This document shows positions 11,423 to 20,059 of a stretch of 64,000 nucleotides of DNA, in pieces (the stretch's first letter is position 1; each line of letters begins with the position of its first letter). Origin of the DNA: a bacterium (GTDB lineage: Bacteria; Krumholzibacteriota; Krumholzibacteriia; LZORAL124-64-63); NCBI GenBank assembly GCA_016712675.1, contig JADJQR010000001.1, positions 1,116,001-1,180,000 of the forward strand. Direction: 5' to 3'. The position numbers and the translations under genes were made by a program. Under the pieces are notes generated by a model. It searched no databases. It was not told the DNA's origin and saw only the letters and a program-made list of their open reading frames with translations.

Positions 11423-13354
11423 ATGACTGAGCAGACCCGCCACTTCATCCTCGGCGCCGCCGGCCACGTCGATCACGGCAAGACGGCACTCGTCACCGCA
11501 CTGACCGGAACCAACACCGACCGCCTCAAGGAAGAGCAGGAGCGGGGCATCAGCATCGAACTGGGCTTCGCCGAGCTGGACCTGGGCGACGGCGTGCATC
11601 TGGGCGTGGTCGACATGCCGGGCCACGAGCGGTTCGTCAGGCAGATGGTCTCGGGTGCCGGCGGGGTTGACCTGGCCTTCCTGGTCATCGCCGCGGACGA
11701 GGGCGTGATGCCGCAGACGGTCGAGCATCTCGAGATCCTCGATGCGTTGCGTGTGCGCAGCGGCGTGGTCGTGGTCACCAAGACGGACATGGTCGACGCC
11801 GACTTCGTCGGGGTTGTCACCGAGGAGGCCGCAGACCTCGTCAAGGGCACGTTCCTGCAGGGCCGGCCGATCGTCGCCGTTTCGGCGCACGTCGGCACCG
11901 GGCTGGACGAACTGCGCGCGGCGCTGAAGGGGCAGGCGTTGGCCTTGCCGCGCCGTGCGGAGCAGGGGTACTTCCGACTGCCGGTCGACCGCGTGTTCAC
12001 GATGCCCGGTGCCGGCGTGGTCGTGACCGGCACCTGCTGGTCGGGTGCGGTGGCCGAGGGCGACAAGCTGCTGGTCGAGCCCGGAGCGCTGCCGGTGCGC
12101 GTGCGCGAGGTGCAGGCCCACGGGCGGCCGGCGGCGCGAGGCGCGTCGGGACAGCGGCTGGCGCTGGCCCTGCACGGGGTCAAACGCGAGGACATGGCGA
12201 GAGGGCAGCAGGTGATCGCCCCGCGCGCAGCCGTGGCCACGCGCAGGCTGGACGTGCGCGTCGACCTGATGAAGCACTGCCGACGCACGGTGAAGAACCG
12301 CCAGCGCCTGCACGTGCACCATGCCGGGCGCGAGGTGCTCGGGCGCATCGTGCTGCTGGACGCGCAGGAGTTGGGTGGCGATGCGCCGGCCGCCACCCGC
12401 ACCGCGCGGGCCCAGTTGCATCTCGAGGATGACCTTGTCGCGGCCCACGGGGATCGGCTCGTGCTGCGCTTCTATTCGCCGCTGGTCAGCGTCGCGGGCG
12501 GGACGGTCCTGGACACCGCGCCGCGTCAACACAAGCGCTTCGACGACGACGTGCTTGCCCAACTGGCGGTGCTCGAGACGGGCTCGCCAGAGGAGCTCTT
12601 CCTCAAGAAGCTGCAGGATGCGGGCACCGCCGGGCTGGCGCCCGAGGCGGCCCAGGCCTGGGCCGACCACCCCTTGGTGGCCGTGGTCGGCACGCGGGCC
12701 TACCACCGCGCGGTGCTGGATGGCCTGGCGATGGCCGTGGCGGAACAGGTGGCCGAACACGCGAAGAAATACCCCTTGCGGCTGGGCGTGCCCAAGGAGG
12801 AGGCGCGTCGGCGCTGCGGCTTCGCCGGCGGTGCCAACGAGTGGAATGCCGTCAGTCTGGCGCTGGCCGAGCCAGGCCGGTGGGTCGTGGCCGGTGACCG
12901 CATCGCGGCCACCCCCGAGGGACCGAAACTGGGCGTACGCCTGCAGGCGGCGGTCGACGCCGCTGCCGCCGAGATGGATGCCCTGGGGCTGGAGTTCCCG
13001 GGCCTGGAGCACTGGGCGGCCGCGTCGCCGGCGTTCCAGCGTGCGGCGGCCGACGCGGCCCTGCGGGACTTCAAGCCGGCCGAGGTGGCCCGCTGGCTGG
13101 TCGACCACGGGCGGGCGGTGCCGGTGGCCACCGACTACCTTGTCGCCTTCGGCGCGCGGGAGGCCCTGGTGGCGAAGCTGCGGGGCCATTTCGCGCGCGA
13201 ACCCGAGCTGACGTTCAGCGGGTTCCGCGAGCTGAGCGGCCTGACCCGCAAGCTCGGGATCCCGATGCTCGAATACCTCGACCAGGCCGGCATCACCGAA
13301 CGCGACGGCGACCTGCGCCGCGCGGGCCCGGCCCTGCGGGACGGCAACGCATGA
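11423..13354 (+). CDS. selB: Selenocysteine-specific translation elongation factor
   Basis: 643 aa. A GTPase that delivers Sec-tRNA to UGA codons marked by a SECIS element. The GTPase domain has G1 GHVDHGKT (14-21), the switch region EEQERGISIELGFAEL, G3 DMPGHE and G4 TKTD. EF-Tu-like domains 2 and 3 follow (PVDRVFTMPGAGVVVTGT), then four C-terminal winged-helix modules ending in GLTRKLGIPMLEYLDQAGITERDGD, which mark SelB as distinct from EF-Tu. The organism should therefore make selenoproteins. selA, selD and the Sec tRNA are not in this window. The stop overlaps ispG by 4 bp. Confidence 0.96.
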   Translation: MTEQTRHFILGAAGHVDHGKTALVTALTGTNTDRLKEEQERGISIELGFAELDLGDGVHLGVVDMPGHERFVRQMVSGAGGVDLAFLVIAADEGVMPQTVEHLEILDALRVRSGVVVVTKTDMVDADFVGVVTEEAADLVKGTFLQGRPIVAVSAHVGTGLDELRAALKGQALALPRRAEQGYFRLPVDRVFTMPGAGVVVTGTCWSGAVAEGDKLLVEPGALPVRVREVQAHGRPAARGASGQRLALALHGVKREDMARGQQVIAPRAAVATRRLDVRVDLMKHCRRTVKNRQRLHVHHAGREVLGRIVLLDAQELGGDAPAATRTARAQLHLEDDLVAAHGDRLVLRFYSPLVSVAGGTVLDTAPRQHKRFDDDVLAQLAVLETGSPEELFLKKLQDAGTAGLAPEAAQAWADHPLVAVVGTRAYHRAVLDGLAMAVAEQVAEHAKKYPLRLGVPKEEARRRCGFAGGANEWNAVSLALAEPGRWVVAGDRIAATPEGPKLGVRLQAAVDAAAAEMDALGLEFPGLEHWAAASPAFQRAAADAALRDFKPAEVARWLVDHGRAVPVATDYLVAFGAREALVAKLRGHFAREPELTFSGFRELSGLTRKLGIPMLEYLDQAGITERDGDLRRAGPALRDGNA

Positions 13355-14457
13355 ACGAACCCCAGGCCCTCGACCCCCTCCGCGTGGCGCCGCGCCCGGT
13401 CTGCGCACCCCGACGGCCCACCCGGCAAATCATGGTGGGCAGCCTGCCCATGGGCGGCGGTGCGCCGGTGCGCGTGCAGAGCATGACCACCACGCGCACG
13501 GGCGAGGTGCAGGCCACGCTGGAGCAGATCCGCGAGCTGGCCAGCGCCGGCGCCGAGTACGTGCGCGTGACGGTCAACGACCAGGCCGCGGCCGAGGCCC
13601 TGCCGCAGCTGGTGCGCGAGGCCAACGTGCCGCTCATCGCCGACATCCACTACGATCACACGATGGCGCTGGCGGCGTTGAAGGCCGGCATTGCCAAGTT
13701 GCGCATCAACCCGGGCAACATCGGCTCGCGCGAGCACGTGCGCGAGGTGGCGCGTGCCGCGCAGGACAAGGGCGTGCCCATCCGCATCGGCGTCAATCGC
13801 GGCTCGCTGCACCGGCGCTACGACGATCTGGTGAAGCGCGACCCGGCCGGCGCCCTGGTGCAGAGCGCACTGGACGAGATCGAGGTCCTGGCGGCCATCG
13901 GCTTCCACGACGTCGCGGTCAGCCTCAAGAGCAGCACGCCGGCCGAGGTCGTCGAGGCCTGCCGGCGTTTCTCGGCGCAGAGCGACGTGCCGCAGCATCT
14001 GGGCGTGACCGAAGCGGGCACGCTGCTGGCGGGCACTTCGCTGTCCGTCGCCGCGATGTCGGTGCTGCTGGCCGAGGGCATCGGCGATACGGTGCGCATC
14101 AGCCTGGCCGACGACCCGGCCTACGAGGTGAAGGCCGCCTTCTACATGCTGCAGGCCCTGGGCCTGCGCGAAGGGTATGCGCGCGTGGTGGCCTGCCCGA
14201 CCTGCGGGCGGGTCGAAGTGGACGTGGTCGCGCTCGCCTCGCGGGTCGAGGAACTGGCGAAGGACCTGCCGCCGGACCGCGTGATCTCGGTGATGGGCTG
14301 CATCGTCAACGGGCCGGGCGAAGCCAAGACGGCCGACCTGGGCATCGCCGCGGGGAAGACCAAGGTGGCGATCTACCGCAAGGGCGAACTGCACCGTAAC
14401 ATCGACAAGGCGGACCTGGAGCAGGTGCTGATCGAGGAAATCGAGCGCCTGCGCTGA
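13351..14457 (+). CDS. ispG: 4-hydroxy-3-methylbut-2-en-1-yl diphosphate synthase
   Basis: 368 aa, the compact bacterial form. It acts in the penultimate step of the MEP isoprenoid pathway, converting MEcPP to HMBPP with a [4Fe-4S] cluster. Seen: VRVQSMTTTRTGEVQAT, the TIM-barrel run PLIADIHYDHTMALAA and KLRINPGNIG, and the three cluster cysteines in CPTCGR and VMGCIVNGPGEA near the C-terminus. An N-terminal extension of about 25 residues precedes the core. It is translationally coupled to selB (ATGA overlap); the pairing has no known functional reason. Confidence 0.97.
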   Translation: MNEPQALDPLRVAPRPVCAPRRPTRQIMVGSLPMGGGAPVRVQSMTTTRTGEVQATLEQIRELASAGAEYVRVTVNDQAAAEALPQLVREANVPLIADIHYDHTMALAALKAGIAKLRINPGNIGSREHVREVARAAQDKGVPIRIGVNRGSLHRRYDDLVKRDPAGALVQSALDEIEVLAAIGFHDVAVSLKSSTPAEVVEACRRFSAQSDVPQHLGVTEAGTLLAGTSLSVAAMSVLLAEGIGDTVRISLADDPAYEVKAAFYMLQALGLREGYARVVACPTCGRVEVDVVALASRVEELAKDLPPDRVISVMGCIVNGPGEAKTADLGIAAGKTKVAIYRKGELHRNIDKADLEQVLIEEIERLR

Positions 14458-14584
14458 GTTGAACCGTCGAAATGCATCAAGTCCAGCCACCGGAAGCCGA
14501 TCCTCGCCCCGAGCCGGCCTGTGGGCCGCGAGGCTTCCCGGACCCCGTACGGTCGGCCCGGACCGTTGACGAATCGGGCAGGCG

Positions 14585-15772
14585 ATGGCCGACGATAACG
14601 GAAACCCCACCCTTGTGCACCGCGGCGCGGTCGGCCAGACCGAGCCGCCCGACGGCGCGCACGTCGACCGGCTGCGGGCCCTGCAGGCGTTCAACGCGCG
14701 CCTGGTGTGCATGCCGGTGGACGAGGCGAGCTATGCCGACGTCGTGGCCGGCGCCCGGAGGGTGATCGGGTGTGACGCCTGCGCGTTGTTCCTGGTGGAC
14801 CGGAACAGCGGGGATCTGGTGCTGAAGGCGACCGACGGCTACCGCGGTCTGGAACCCGGCATGCGGGTCGTGGTCCAGGATACGACCAGCATGCATGCCC
14901 AGGCGTTCAGCGAAGAGTACCTGGTCCACATCGCCGATGTGGCCGGTCTGGAGGGCCTGCAACCGCTGGCGGCGGGAGTGGCCAGCGCGCTGGCGCTGCC
15001 GATCATCTCGTTCCGCGGACCGGTCGGCGTCTTCGATTTCGGCAGCCGGAAGGCCGGCGCCTTCGATGCAGCCGAGATCGGCATGTGCACCATGCTGGTC
15101 GACCAGATGTCGTACTCGCTGGAGAACATCCGCCTGGTCAACGAGCTGAGCCGCAGCCGTGATGCCGTGATCCGCGGCATGGCTCTCCTGGCCGAGATCC
15201 GCGATACCCAGATCCGCGAACACCTGCGCCGGATGTGCGCCTATTCCGGCTACCTGGCCGGGCTGCTGGCGGATCGGCCGGGCTACCCCGAAGCCACGCC
15301 GCAGTTCGTCGATACGTTGGCCCGTGCCGCCGCGCTGCACGACGTGGGCAAAGTCGGCATCCCCGACGCTATCCTCTTGAAGCCGGGGAAGCTGACCGAG
15401 GCCGAGTTCGCGGTGATGAAGTCGCACACGGAGATGGGCGCCGAACTGCTCGAGAGCCTGATCAAGGACTACGGCCGCTACGCGATGATCGCGATGGGTG
15501 CCGAGGTGGCTCGCTGCCACCACGAGAAGTGGGACGGCTCCGGGTATCCGGCCGGGCTCAAGGGACGTGAGATCCCGCTCTCGGCGCGGATCGTCGCCAT
15601 CGCCGACGTGTACGACGCCCTGACCAGTCGCCGCGTCTACAAGGACGCCTGGACGCACGAGGAAACCGCGCGCGCCATGATCCAGGACGCCGGCCGCCAC
15701 TTCGATCCCGAGCTGCTCGAGATCTTCCTGGCGCGGCCGGGCGAGCTGGCGCGCATCCGCGAAGAGAACTGA
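14585..15772 (+). CDS. GAF/HD-GYP cyclic-di-GMP phosphodiesterase
   Basis: 395 aa. The N-terminal half (about 25-185) is a GAF-type sensor (YADVVAGARRVIGCDACALFLVDRNSGDLVL, VASALALPIISF). The C-terminal half is an HD-GYP domain with the metal-binding HD (LHDVGKVGIPDAILLKPGKL), the HHE...GSGYP signature (HHEKWDGSGYPAGLKGREIP) and ARIVAIADVYDAL. The metal and GYP residues are intact, so active hydrolysis of c-di-GMP is likely. It is cytoplasmic with no membrane segment and forms a single-gene unit convergent with the NFACT gene. It may link to the motility suggested by the flagellin at 22.5 kb. Confidence 0.92.
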   Translation: MADDNGNPTLVHRGAVGQTEPPDGAHVDRLRALQAFNARLVCMPVDEASYADVVAGARRVIGCDACALFLVDRNSGDLVLKATDGYRGLEPGMRVVVQDTTSMHAQAFSEEYLVHIADVAGLEGLQPLAAGVASALALPIISFRGPVGVFDFGSRKAGAFDAAEIGMCTMLVDQMSYSLENIRLVNELSRSRDAVIRGMALLAEIRDTQIREHLRRMCAYSGYLAGLLADRPGYPEATPQFVDTLARAAALHDVGKVGIPDAILLKPGKLTEAEFAVMKSHTEMGAELLESLIKDYGRYAMIAMGAEVARCHHEKWDGSGYPAGLKGREIPLSARIVAIADVYDALTSRRVYKDAWTHEETARAMIQDAGRHFDPELLEIFLARPGELARIREEN

Positions 15773-15804
15773 TCCGGCGCGCGACCGGCGGCTCTCCCGT
15801 CGGG

Positions 15805-17316
15805 TCAGGCCGGCTCCACCCCGTCGACGATCCCCGGCGCGACCATCATCGTCTGGGCCTGCAGCGTCACCGCCAGGCCCGGCGGCGACTTGCGCGGCTT
15901 GCGCACGTAGCGCCTCTCCGTCCACACCACCGGCACCAGCGAGGCGTTGCGGGCCTTGCTGTGCAACGCGGCCAGGGCGGCCGCTTTCGCAAGCGTGTCC
16001 CGGGGCACCAGATCGGGTCGGCCGCCCGTTCGAAGGATGACGTGGCTGCCCGTGGCCCCGTGGACGTGCAGCCACAGGTCGCGGCTGTGCGCGGCCCCGT
16101 GGGTCAGTTCGTCGTTCTCGCGGCTGCTGCGACCCACCCAGATCTCCCAGCGGCCGTCAATCAGGTAGCGGCGGAACGGGCGCGAGGGCTCGTCGTCGGC
16201 GCGGTGGCGCCTCCCGGCCGCCGGCACTCCGTCCTTCCGGGCGGATTCCGCCCGGTTCGCCAGCCAGGCCTGGACGGCCGCGAGCCGCGCGAGGCCGCTC
16301 CCGACAGCCGGCGAATCCACCTGCCGTGCCAACGCCGCCAGCTGTGCCAGCGCTGTCCGTAGCGCCAGTGCCTCGCCGGCGGCCTCGGCCAGTTTGCCGG
16401 TGATGACCTCGCGGCCGCGCTCGGCCTTGCGGGCGCGATGGAACAACGCCGCGAGATTGGCGGCGGGGCTCAGGGCCGGGTCCAGCTCGATGAGCACGGG
16501 GGATCCGTCGCGCGGATCGATCAGCTCGCAGCGGGTCGCACCCTGCCGCAGCCTGTGCAGGTGGGCGGCAAGCGTCTCGGCCCGGCGGCGGTGCTCGTCG
16601 CCCGTGCCGGCCCCGGCCAGATCGGCGGTGCGGTGCTCGCAGAGCCTGTCCGCGGCGCGCAAGCGGCGCTCCAGCGCGGCGACTTCGCGCGCGTGCGACT
16701 CCGCGGCGAGCGCAGTCGCCAGACCGTCGAGTTCCTGGTCCATGGCGTCGACCGGGGGTGCGCCGGCGTTGCCCGTGCCGGCACCGGCCGCTTCCGGGAT
16801 TCCCGCGTCGTTGTCGTCGGCGTTCCGGCTCGCATATGTCACGCGCGGGGGCAGCACCGACAGCAGCGGGTGCGGCGGCCGGCGCGCGGCCCACAGGCAG
16901 CGGCCGCCCCCGTCCAGCAGCACGGTGTTGCCGGGCGCGCCGAAGAGCTGGTGCAGCAGATGCACGGCAGAACCGTCCGGTCGCGAGAAGCGCAGGCAGG
17001 CGACGCGCTCCCCGGGCAACGCGCCCAGGCCCGTGAGCGTGGCGCCGGCCAGCGCGGGCGGCAGCGGGTGTTCGCGTTCGATCGGCAGGGCTGTCGCCAG
17101 CGCGTCGGGCAGGCGACCGCAAAGGCCGCACAGCAGTGCGGCGCCCGGCGCGGTGGTCAGCAGAAGGCAGAAGCGCTCGTCACCCGCCAGGTGCAACCGC
17201 ACCGAGCGAGGTCCGGCCGCGGCGCGGAACAGCGGCCGGCCGGCGTACAAGGTGCGCCACCGCTCCAGCCTGGCGGCCAGTGCGGTGGCATCGTCGCGGG
17301 CACGGGGCGAGCCCAC
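15805..17316 (-). CDS. NFACT-family ribosome quality-control protein (RqcH/Rqc2-like)
   Basis: 503 aa, GTG start 2 bp after the upstream gene's stop. The C-terminus is a clear NFACT-R (DUF814) domain: RRYLIDGRWEIWVGRSSREND, LTHGAAHSRDLWLHVHGATGSHVIL, and ARNASLVPVVWTERRYVRKPRKSPPGLAVTLQAQTMMV. A coiled-coil middle (about 200-330) links to a divergent NFACT-N domain. RqcH proteins bind stalled 50S subunits and recruit tRNA-Ala to tail nascent chains for degradation. The usual Asp-Arg pair needed for tailing appears here as Glu103-Arg104 (GERVACLRF). The central part is Ala/Arg-rich. Older annotations call the family fibronectin-binding protein. Confidence 0.85.
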   Translation of the reverse strand: MGSPRARDDATALAARLERWRTLYAGRPLFRAAAGPRSVRLHLAGDERFCLLLTTAPGAALLCGLCGRLPDALATALPIEREHPLPPALAGATLTGLGALPGERVACLRFSRPDGSAVHLLHQLFGAPGNTVLLDGGGRCLWAARRPPHPLLSVLPPRVTYASRNADDNDAGIPEAAGAGTGNAGAPPVDAMDQELDGLATALAAESHAREVAALERRLRAADRLCEHRTADLAGAGTGDEHRRRAETLAAHLHRLRQGATRCELIDPRDGSPVLIELDPALSPAANLAALFHRARKAERGREVITGKLAEAAGEALALRTALAQLAALARQVDSPAVGSGLARLAAVQAWLANRAESARKDGVPAAGRRHRADDEPSRPFRRYLIDGRWEIWVGRSSRENDELTHGAAHSRDLWLHVHGATGSHVILRTGGRPDLVPRDTLAKAAALAALHSKARNASLVPVVWTERRYVRKPRKSPPGLAVTLQAQTMMVAPGIVDGVEPA

Positions 17317-17318
17317 CG

Positions 17319-17810
17319 CTAGAAAAGGTTGTAGCCGAAGGTGACCTTGAGGCCCGGGCTGTCGAGCACCCCGGCGCGCACCTCCAGGAAACCGTCATGG
17401 CCGTTGGTGAAGCGGCGCGTCAGGCCCGCGAGCACGCTCAGGCCGAGGTCCGCGTCGGCGGCCTTGTCTTCGGGGTCGGCCCAGATGAGTCCGAGCGAGC
17501 CGCCGGCATACAGGCCCCAGCCGCCGGTGGCCATCTCGCTGAACGACCACGTCACATCGCCGTTGAAGGCGGCGACGGTGCTGCCGCCCCCGAAGCCGAG
17601 TTCGAGGTTCGGCGTGAAATAGAGATTCTCCATCATCTCGCCCAAAGCCACGTGGGCGCCGAGGTGCACCTGGCCCCGGTTCTCCCATTCCGTCCAGCCG
17701 GCGCGGACGCCGACGGGGAACCGCAGTTCGTAGTCGCCCTGCGCGAGCGCGGTGGCGGCCGGCAGCAGGAGCGACAGGCCAAGGAGCGCAAGCAGACGGA
17801 CACGGATCAT
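17319..17810 (-). CDS. Small secreted outer-membrane beta-barrel-like protein
   Basis: 163 aa. A signal peptide (MIRVRLLALLGLSLLLPAATALAQ) is followed by alternating polar/hydrophobic beta strands rich in Gly and aromatics (GLYAGGSLGLIWADPEDKA, ADLGLSVLAGLTRRF) and a C-terminal Phe (TFGYNLF), the usual signal for outer-membrane barrel insertion. The length would give an 8-strand barrel. The start at 17810 is preceded by AGAAAGGGA on its strand. It is 2 bp upstream of the NFACT gene and probably co-transcribed. Specific function unknown. Confidence 0.75.
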   Translation of the reverse strand: MIRVRLLALLGLSLLLPAATALAQGDYELRFPVGVRAGWTEWENRGQVHLGAHVALGEMMENLYFTPNLELGFGGGSTVAAFNGDVTWSFSEMATGGWGLYAGGSLGLIWADPEDKAADADLGLSVLAGLTRRFTNGHDGFLEVRAGVLDSPGLKVTFGYNLF

Positions 17811-17915
17811 GGCGGATCCCTTTCTCGAGGAGGCAGGCAAGCTTGCTCGGTGCGGGGGCATCCTAGCATCGTACGTCGCGTGACCGCCAGAGGTTCCCTG
17901 ACCGGCAACCCCGCC

Positions 17916-17944
17916 TTGCCGGCGCCGCGGCGCTGGCCTACACT
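17916..17944 (+). promoter_or_regulatory. Candidate sigma-70 promoter for yicC-gmk
   Basis: TTGCCG (17916-17921) and TACACT (17939-17944) are separated by exactly 17 bp, about 60 bp before the yicC start. Each hexamer matches consensus at 4 of 6. The same TTGCCG hexamer appears in the rpoZ candidate promoter. Confidence 0.45.
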
Positions 17945-18005
17945 TCGCGCGGAGGAAGCGGCCTGGCCGCGTACACGCCACGATCACGGAGGCACGCAGT
18001 TGGAC

Positions 18006-18890
18006 ATGCTCAGCATGACCGGATTCGGCACGGGCGAGGGTTCGGCCGGCCCCGTCACGATCACGGCGGAGTTCCGCTCGGTGAACCACCGCTTTCTGGA
18101 CGTCAGCCTGAAACTGCCTTCCCTGCTGGCGGCATTCGAACCGGACGTGCGCAGCTTCCTGAAGGACAACATCGCGCGCGGGCGCGTGACGGTCAGCGTG
18201 CAGGTCGAGGTGGACCGCGCCGCGGCCGCCAGCGGCGCCGATCCCGAGCGCCTGGCGCAGGGCATCCGCATGGTCCAGACCGCCGCTGCCGAACTGGCTC
18301 GCGCCACCGGCGAGCCCGCCGAGTCGGTGAAGCTCAAGCACCTGCTGATGCTTCCGGATCTGTTCCGGGTCGAGGAGCCCGACCTGGACCCCGAGGACGC
18401 GCGCGCGGCGCTGATGATGTCGTTGGCCGGTGCCGCCCGCGGTCTGCACGAGATGAAGAAGGCCGAAGGCTCGGCGCTGGTGGCGGAGATGCTGGGGCGC
18501 CTGGACACCGTCGAGGCGAAGCTGGCGGAAGTGCGCGGGCTGGCGCCGCTGGCGGCCGCCGAGATCCAGCGCAAGCTGAACGAACGGCTCGAGAAGCTGC
18601 TGAGCGAGCCGCTGGAGCCGCAACGCCTGGCCCAGGAGGTGGCGCTGCTGGCCGACCGCTCCAACATCAACGAGGAGTGTGAGCGGCTGGGCATCCACAT
18701 CCGGCACTTCCGCGCGGCCTTCACCGAGGGTGGCCAGGTGGCCAAGCGGATCAATTTCCTGCTGCAGGAGATGCACCGCGAGGTCAACACCATGGGCAGC
18801 AAGACCAACCTGATGGACATCACCCAGGCGGTGATCGTGATGAAGGACGAGGTCGAGTCGCTCCGCGAGCAGATCCAGAACCTGGAGTAG
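18006..18890 (+). CDS. yicC: YicC/YloC-family endoribonuclease
   Basis: 294 aa. The start MLSMTGFGTGEG and FRSVNHRFLDVSLKLP, together with the C-terminal DUF1732 region (LADRSNINEECERLGIHIRHF, GKRINFLLQEMHREVNTMGSK-type sequence), identify the YicC family, shown in E. coli and B. subtilis relatives to be an endoribonuclease. An in-frame TTG at 18000 has better spacing to GGAGG (17988-17992) and would add two residues (Met-Asp), so the exact start is uncertain. The gene is 4 bp upstream of gmk, a common arrangement. Confidence 0.93.
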   Translation: MLSMTGFGTGEGSAGPVTITAEFRSVNHRFLDVSLKLPSLLAAFEPDVRSFLKDNIARGRVTVSVQVEVDRAAAASGADPERLAQGIRMVQTAAAELARATGEPAESVKLKHLLMLPDLFRVEEPDLDPEDARAALMMSLAGAARGLHEMKKAEGSALVAEMLGRLDTVEAKLAEVRGLAPLAAAEIQRKLNERLEKLLSEPLEPQRLAQEVALLADRSNINEECERLGIHIRHFRAAFTEGGQVAKRINFLLQEMHREVNTMGSKTNLMDITQAVIVMKDEVESLREQIQNLE

Positions 18891-18894
18891 CGGC

Positions 18895-19473
18895 ATGATC
18901 CTGCTGATCACCGGTCCTTCGGGCGCGGGCAAGGGCACCGTGATCAACGAACTGCTGGCACGCGAGGCGCGCCTGGCGTTCTCGGTGTCGACCACGACGC
19001 GCCCGATCCGCGGCGGCGAGATCGACGGTCGCGAGTACGATTTCGTCGATAACGCCGAATTCGACCGCCTGGTGGCCGCCGACGCCTTCGTCGAGTGGGC
19101 GCCCGTGCACCTGCATCGCTACGGCACCCGACGCTCGCGCCTGGCGGAGATGGAGGCGGCCGGGCGGATCCCGGTGCTCGACATCGACGTCCAGGGCGGG
19201 CTCAACGTGATCGGCCGGTTCGGCGACGAACTGGTGTCGGTGTTCCTGTTCCCGCCCTCGTGGGAGGAGCTGGAGCGTCGGCTCCGGCATCGCGGCACCG
19301 AGAGCGAGGAGGCTATCGCCACCCGCCTGCGCAATGCGCGCGGCGAGGTAACTCTGGCCGGCCGCTACCGCTACTGGGTGGTCAACGAGGACTGGCGCCA
19401 GGCCGCGGTGCGCGTGGCGGCCATCCTCACGGCCGAATCGTGCCGGGCGCGCGGCGCGCCGCCGCTGGGCTAG
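18895..19473 (+). CDS. gmk: Guanylate kinase
   Basis: 192 aa. Phosphorylates GMP to GDP with ATP. The P-loop GPSGAGKG is at residues 7-14, the GMP-binding region reads SVSTTTRPIRGGEIDGREYDFV, and IDVQGGLNVIGRF is the conserved Walker-B-like segment. It follows yicC by 4 bp. In many genomes rpoZ and coaBC follow directly; here four unrelated genes intervene before rpoZ. Confidence 0.97.
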   Translation: MILLITGPSGAGKGTVINELLAREARLAFSVSTTTRPIRGGEIDGREYDFVDNAEFDRLVAADAFVEWAPVHLHRYGTRRSRLAEMEAAGRIPVLDIDVQGGLNVIGRFGDELVSVFLFPPSWEELERRLRHRGTESEEAIATRLRNARGEVTLAGRYRYWVVNEDWRQAAVRVAAILTAESCRARGAPPLG

Positions 19474-19495
19474 CGGCTTCGGCGCGGGGAGGGCC

Positions 19496-20059
19496 ATGAC
19501 GACCGGAGACCTGCCGATACCGCCCGCCGCCGGCACGACAGCGACCGCCGCGGCCGCCGTTCCCGAAGCGGGCCACCTGCATCACCTGGATCCTCGCCAT
19601 GTCGCCCACGGACGGCTGGTGGGCGCCGTGGTCACCTTGACCATCGCGGTCTCCCTGGCCGTGGGCGCTCTGATCGTGATGGCCGTGGCCGACGGGCTGG
19701 CGGTCGGCGGCCGGCTGCTGGTCGCCGGCGCGACCCTGGCCGTCGTGGCCGGCGTGGCGCTCCTGTCCTGGCGGTGGCCCGTTGTCGAGCACGCGCATAC
19801 GCGCTACGGCTGGGGCGAGGCGGGGCTGGAGATCCGGCGCGGCGTGTGGTGGCGGCGCGAGATCCACGTGCCGCGCTCGCGCATCCAGCACACCGACGTC
19901 TCGCAGGGCCCGCTCGAGCGGCGCTTCGGGCTGGCCACGCTGCACGTCTTCACGGCCGGCACCGAGAACGCCGAGGTCAGGCTGGGCGGCCTGGATCACG
20001 CCACGGCCGCTGCGATTCGCGACCATCTGCTGGACGGGGCCGGCGGCGATGTCCTCTAG
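19496..20059 (+). CDS. bPH2-domain membrane protein (YdbS-like)
   Basis: 187 aa. Two hydrophobic segments (about 45-90: VTLTIAVSLAVGALIVMAVADGL, LAVVAGVALLSW) are followed by a bacterial PH-like domain (DUF304): GLEIRRGVWWRREIHVPRSRIQHTDVSQGPLERRFGLATLHVFTAG. This matches YdbS-type proteins, which sit beside a larger YdbT-type partner, as here (11-bp overlap). The function of the pair is poorly defined; a role in envelope stress or peptide resistance has been suggested for some relatives. GGGGAGGG precedes the ATG closely. Confidence 0.88.
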   Translation: MTTGDLPIPPAAGTTATAAAAVPEAGHLHHLDPRHVAHGRLVGAVVTLTIAVSLAVGALIVMAVADGLAVGGRLLVAGATLAVVAGVALLSWRWPVVEHAHTRYGWGEAGLEIRRGVWWRREIHVPRSRIQHTDVSQGPLERRFGLATLHVFTAGTENAEVRLGGLDHATAAAIRDHLLDGAGGDVL

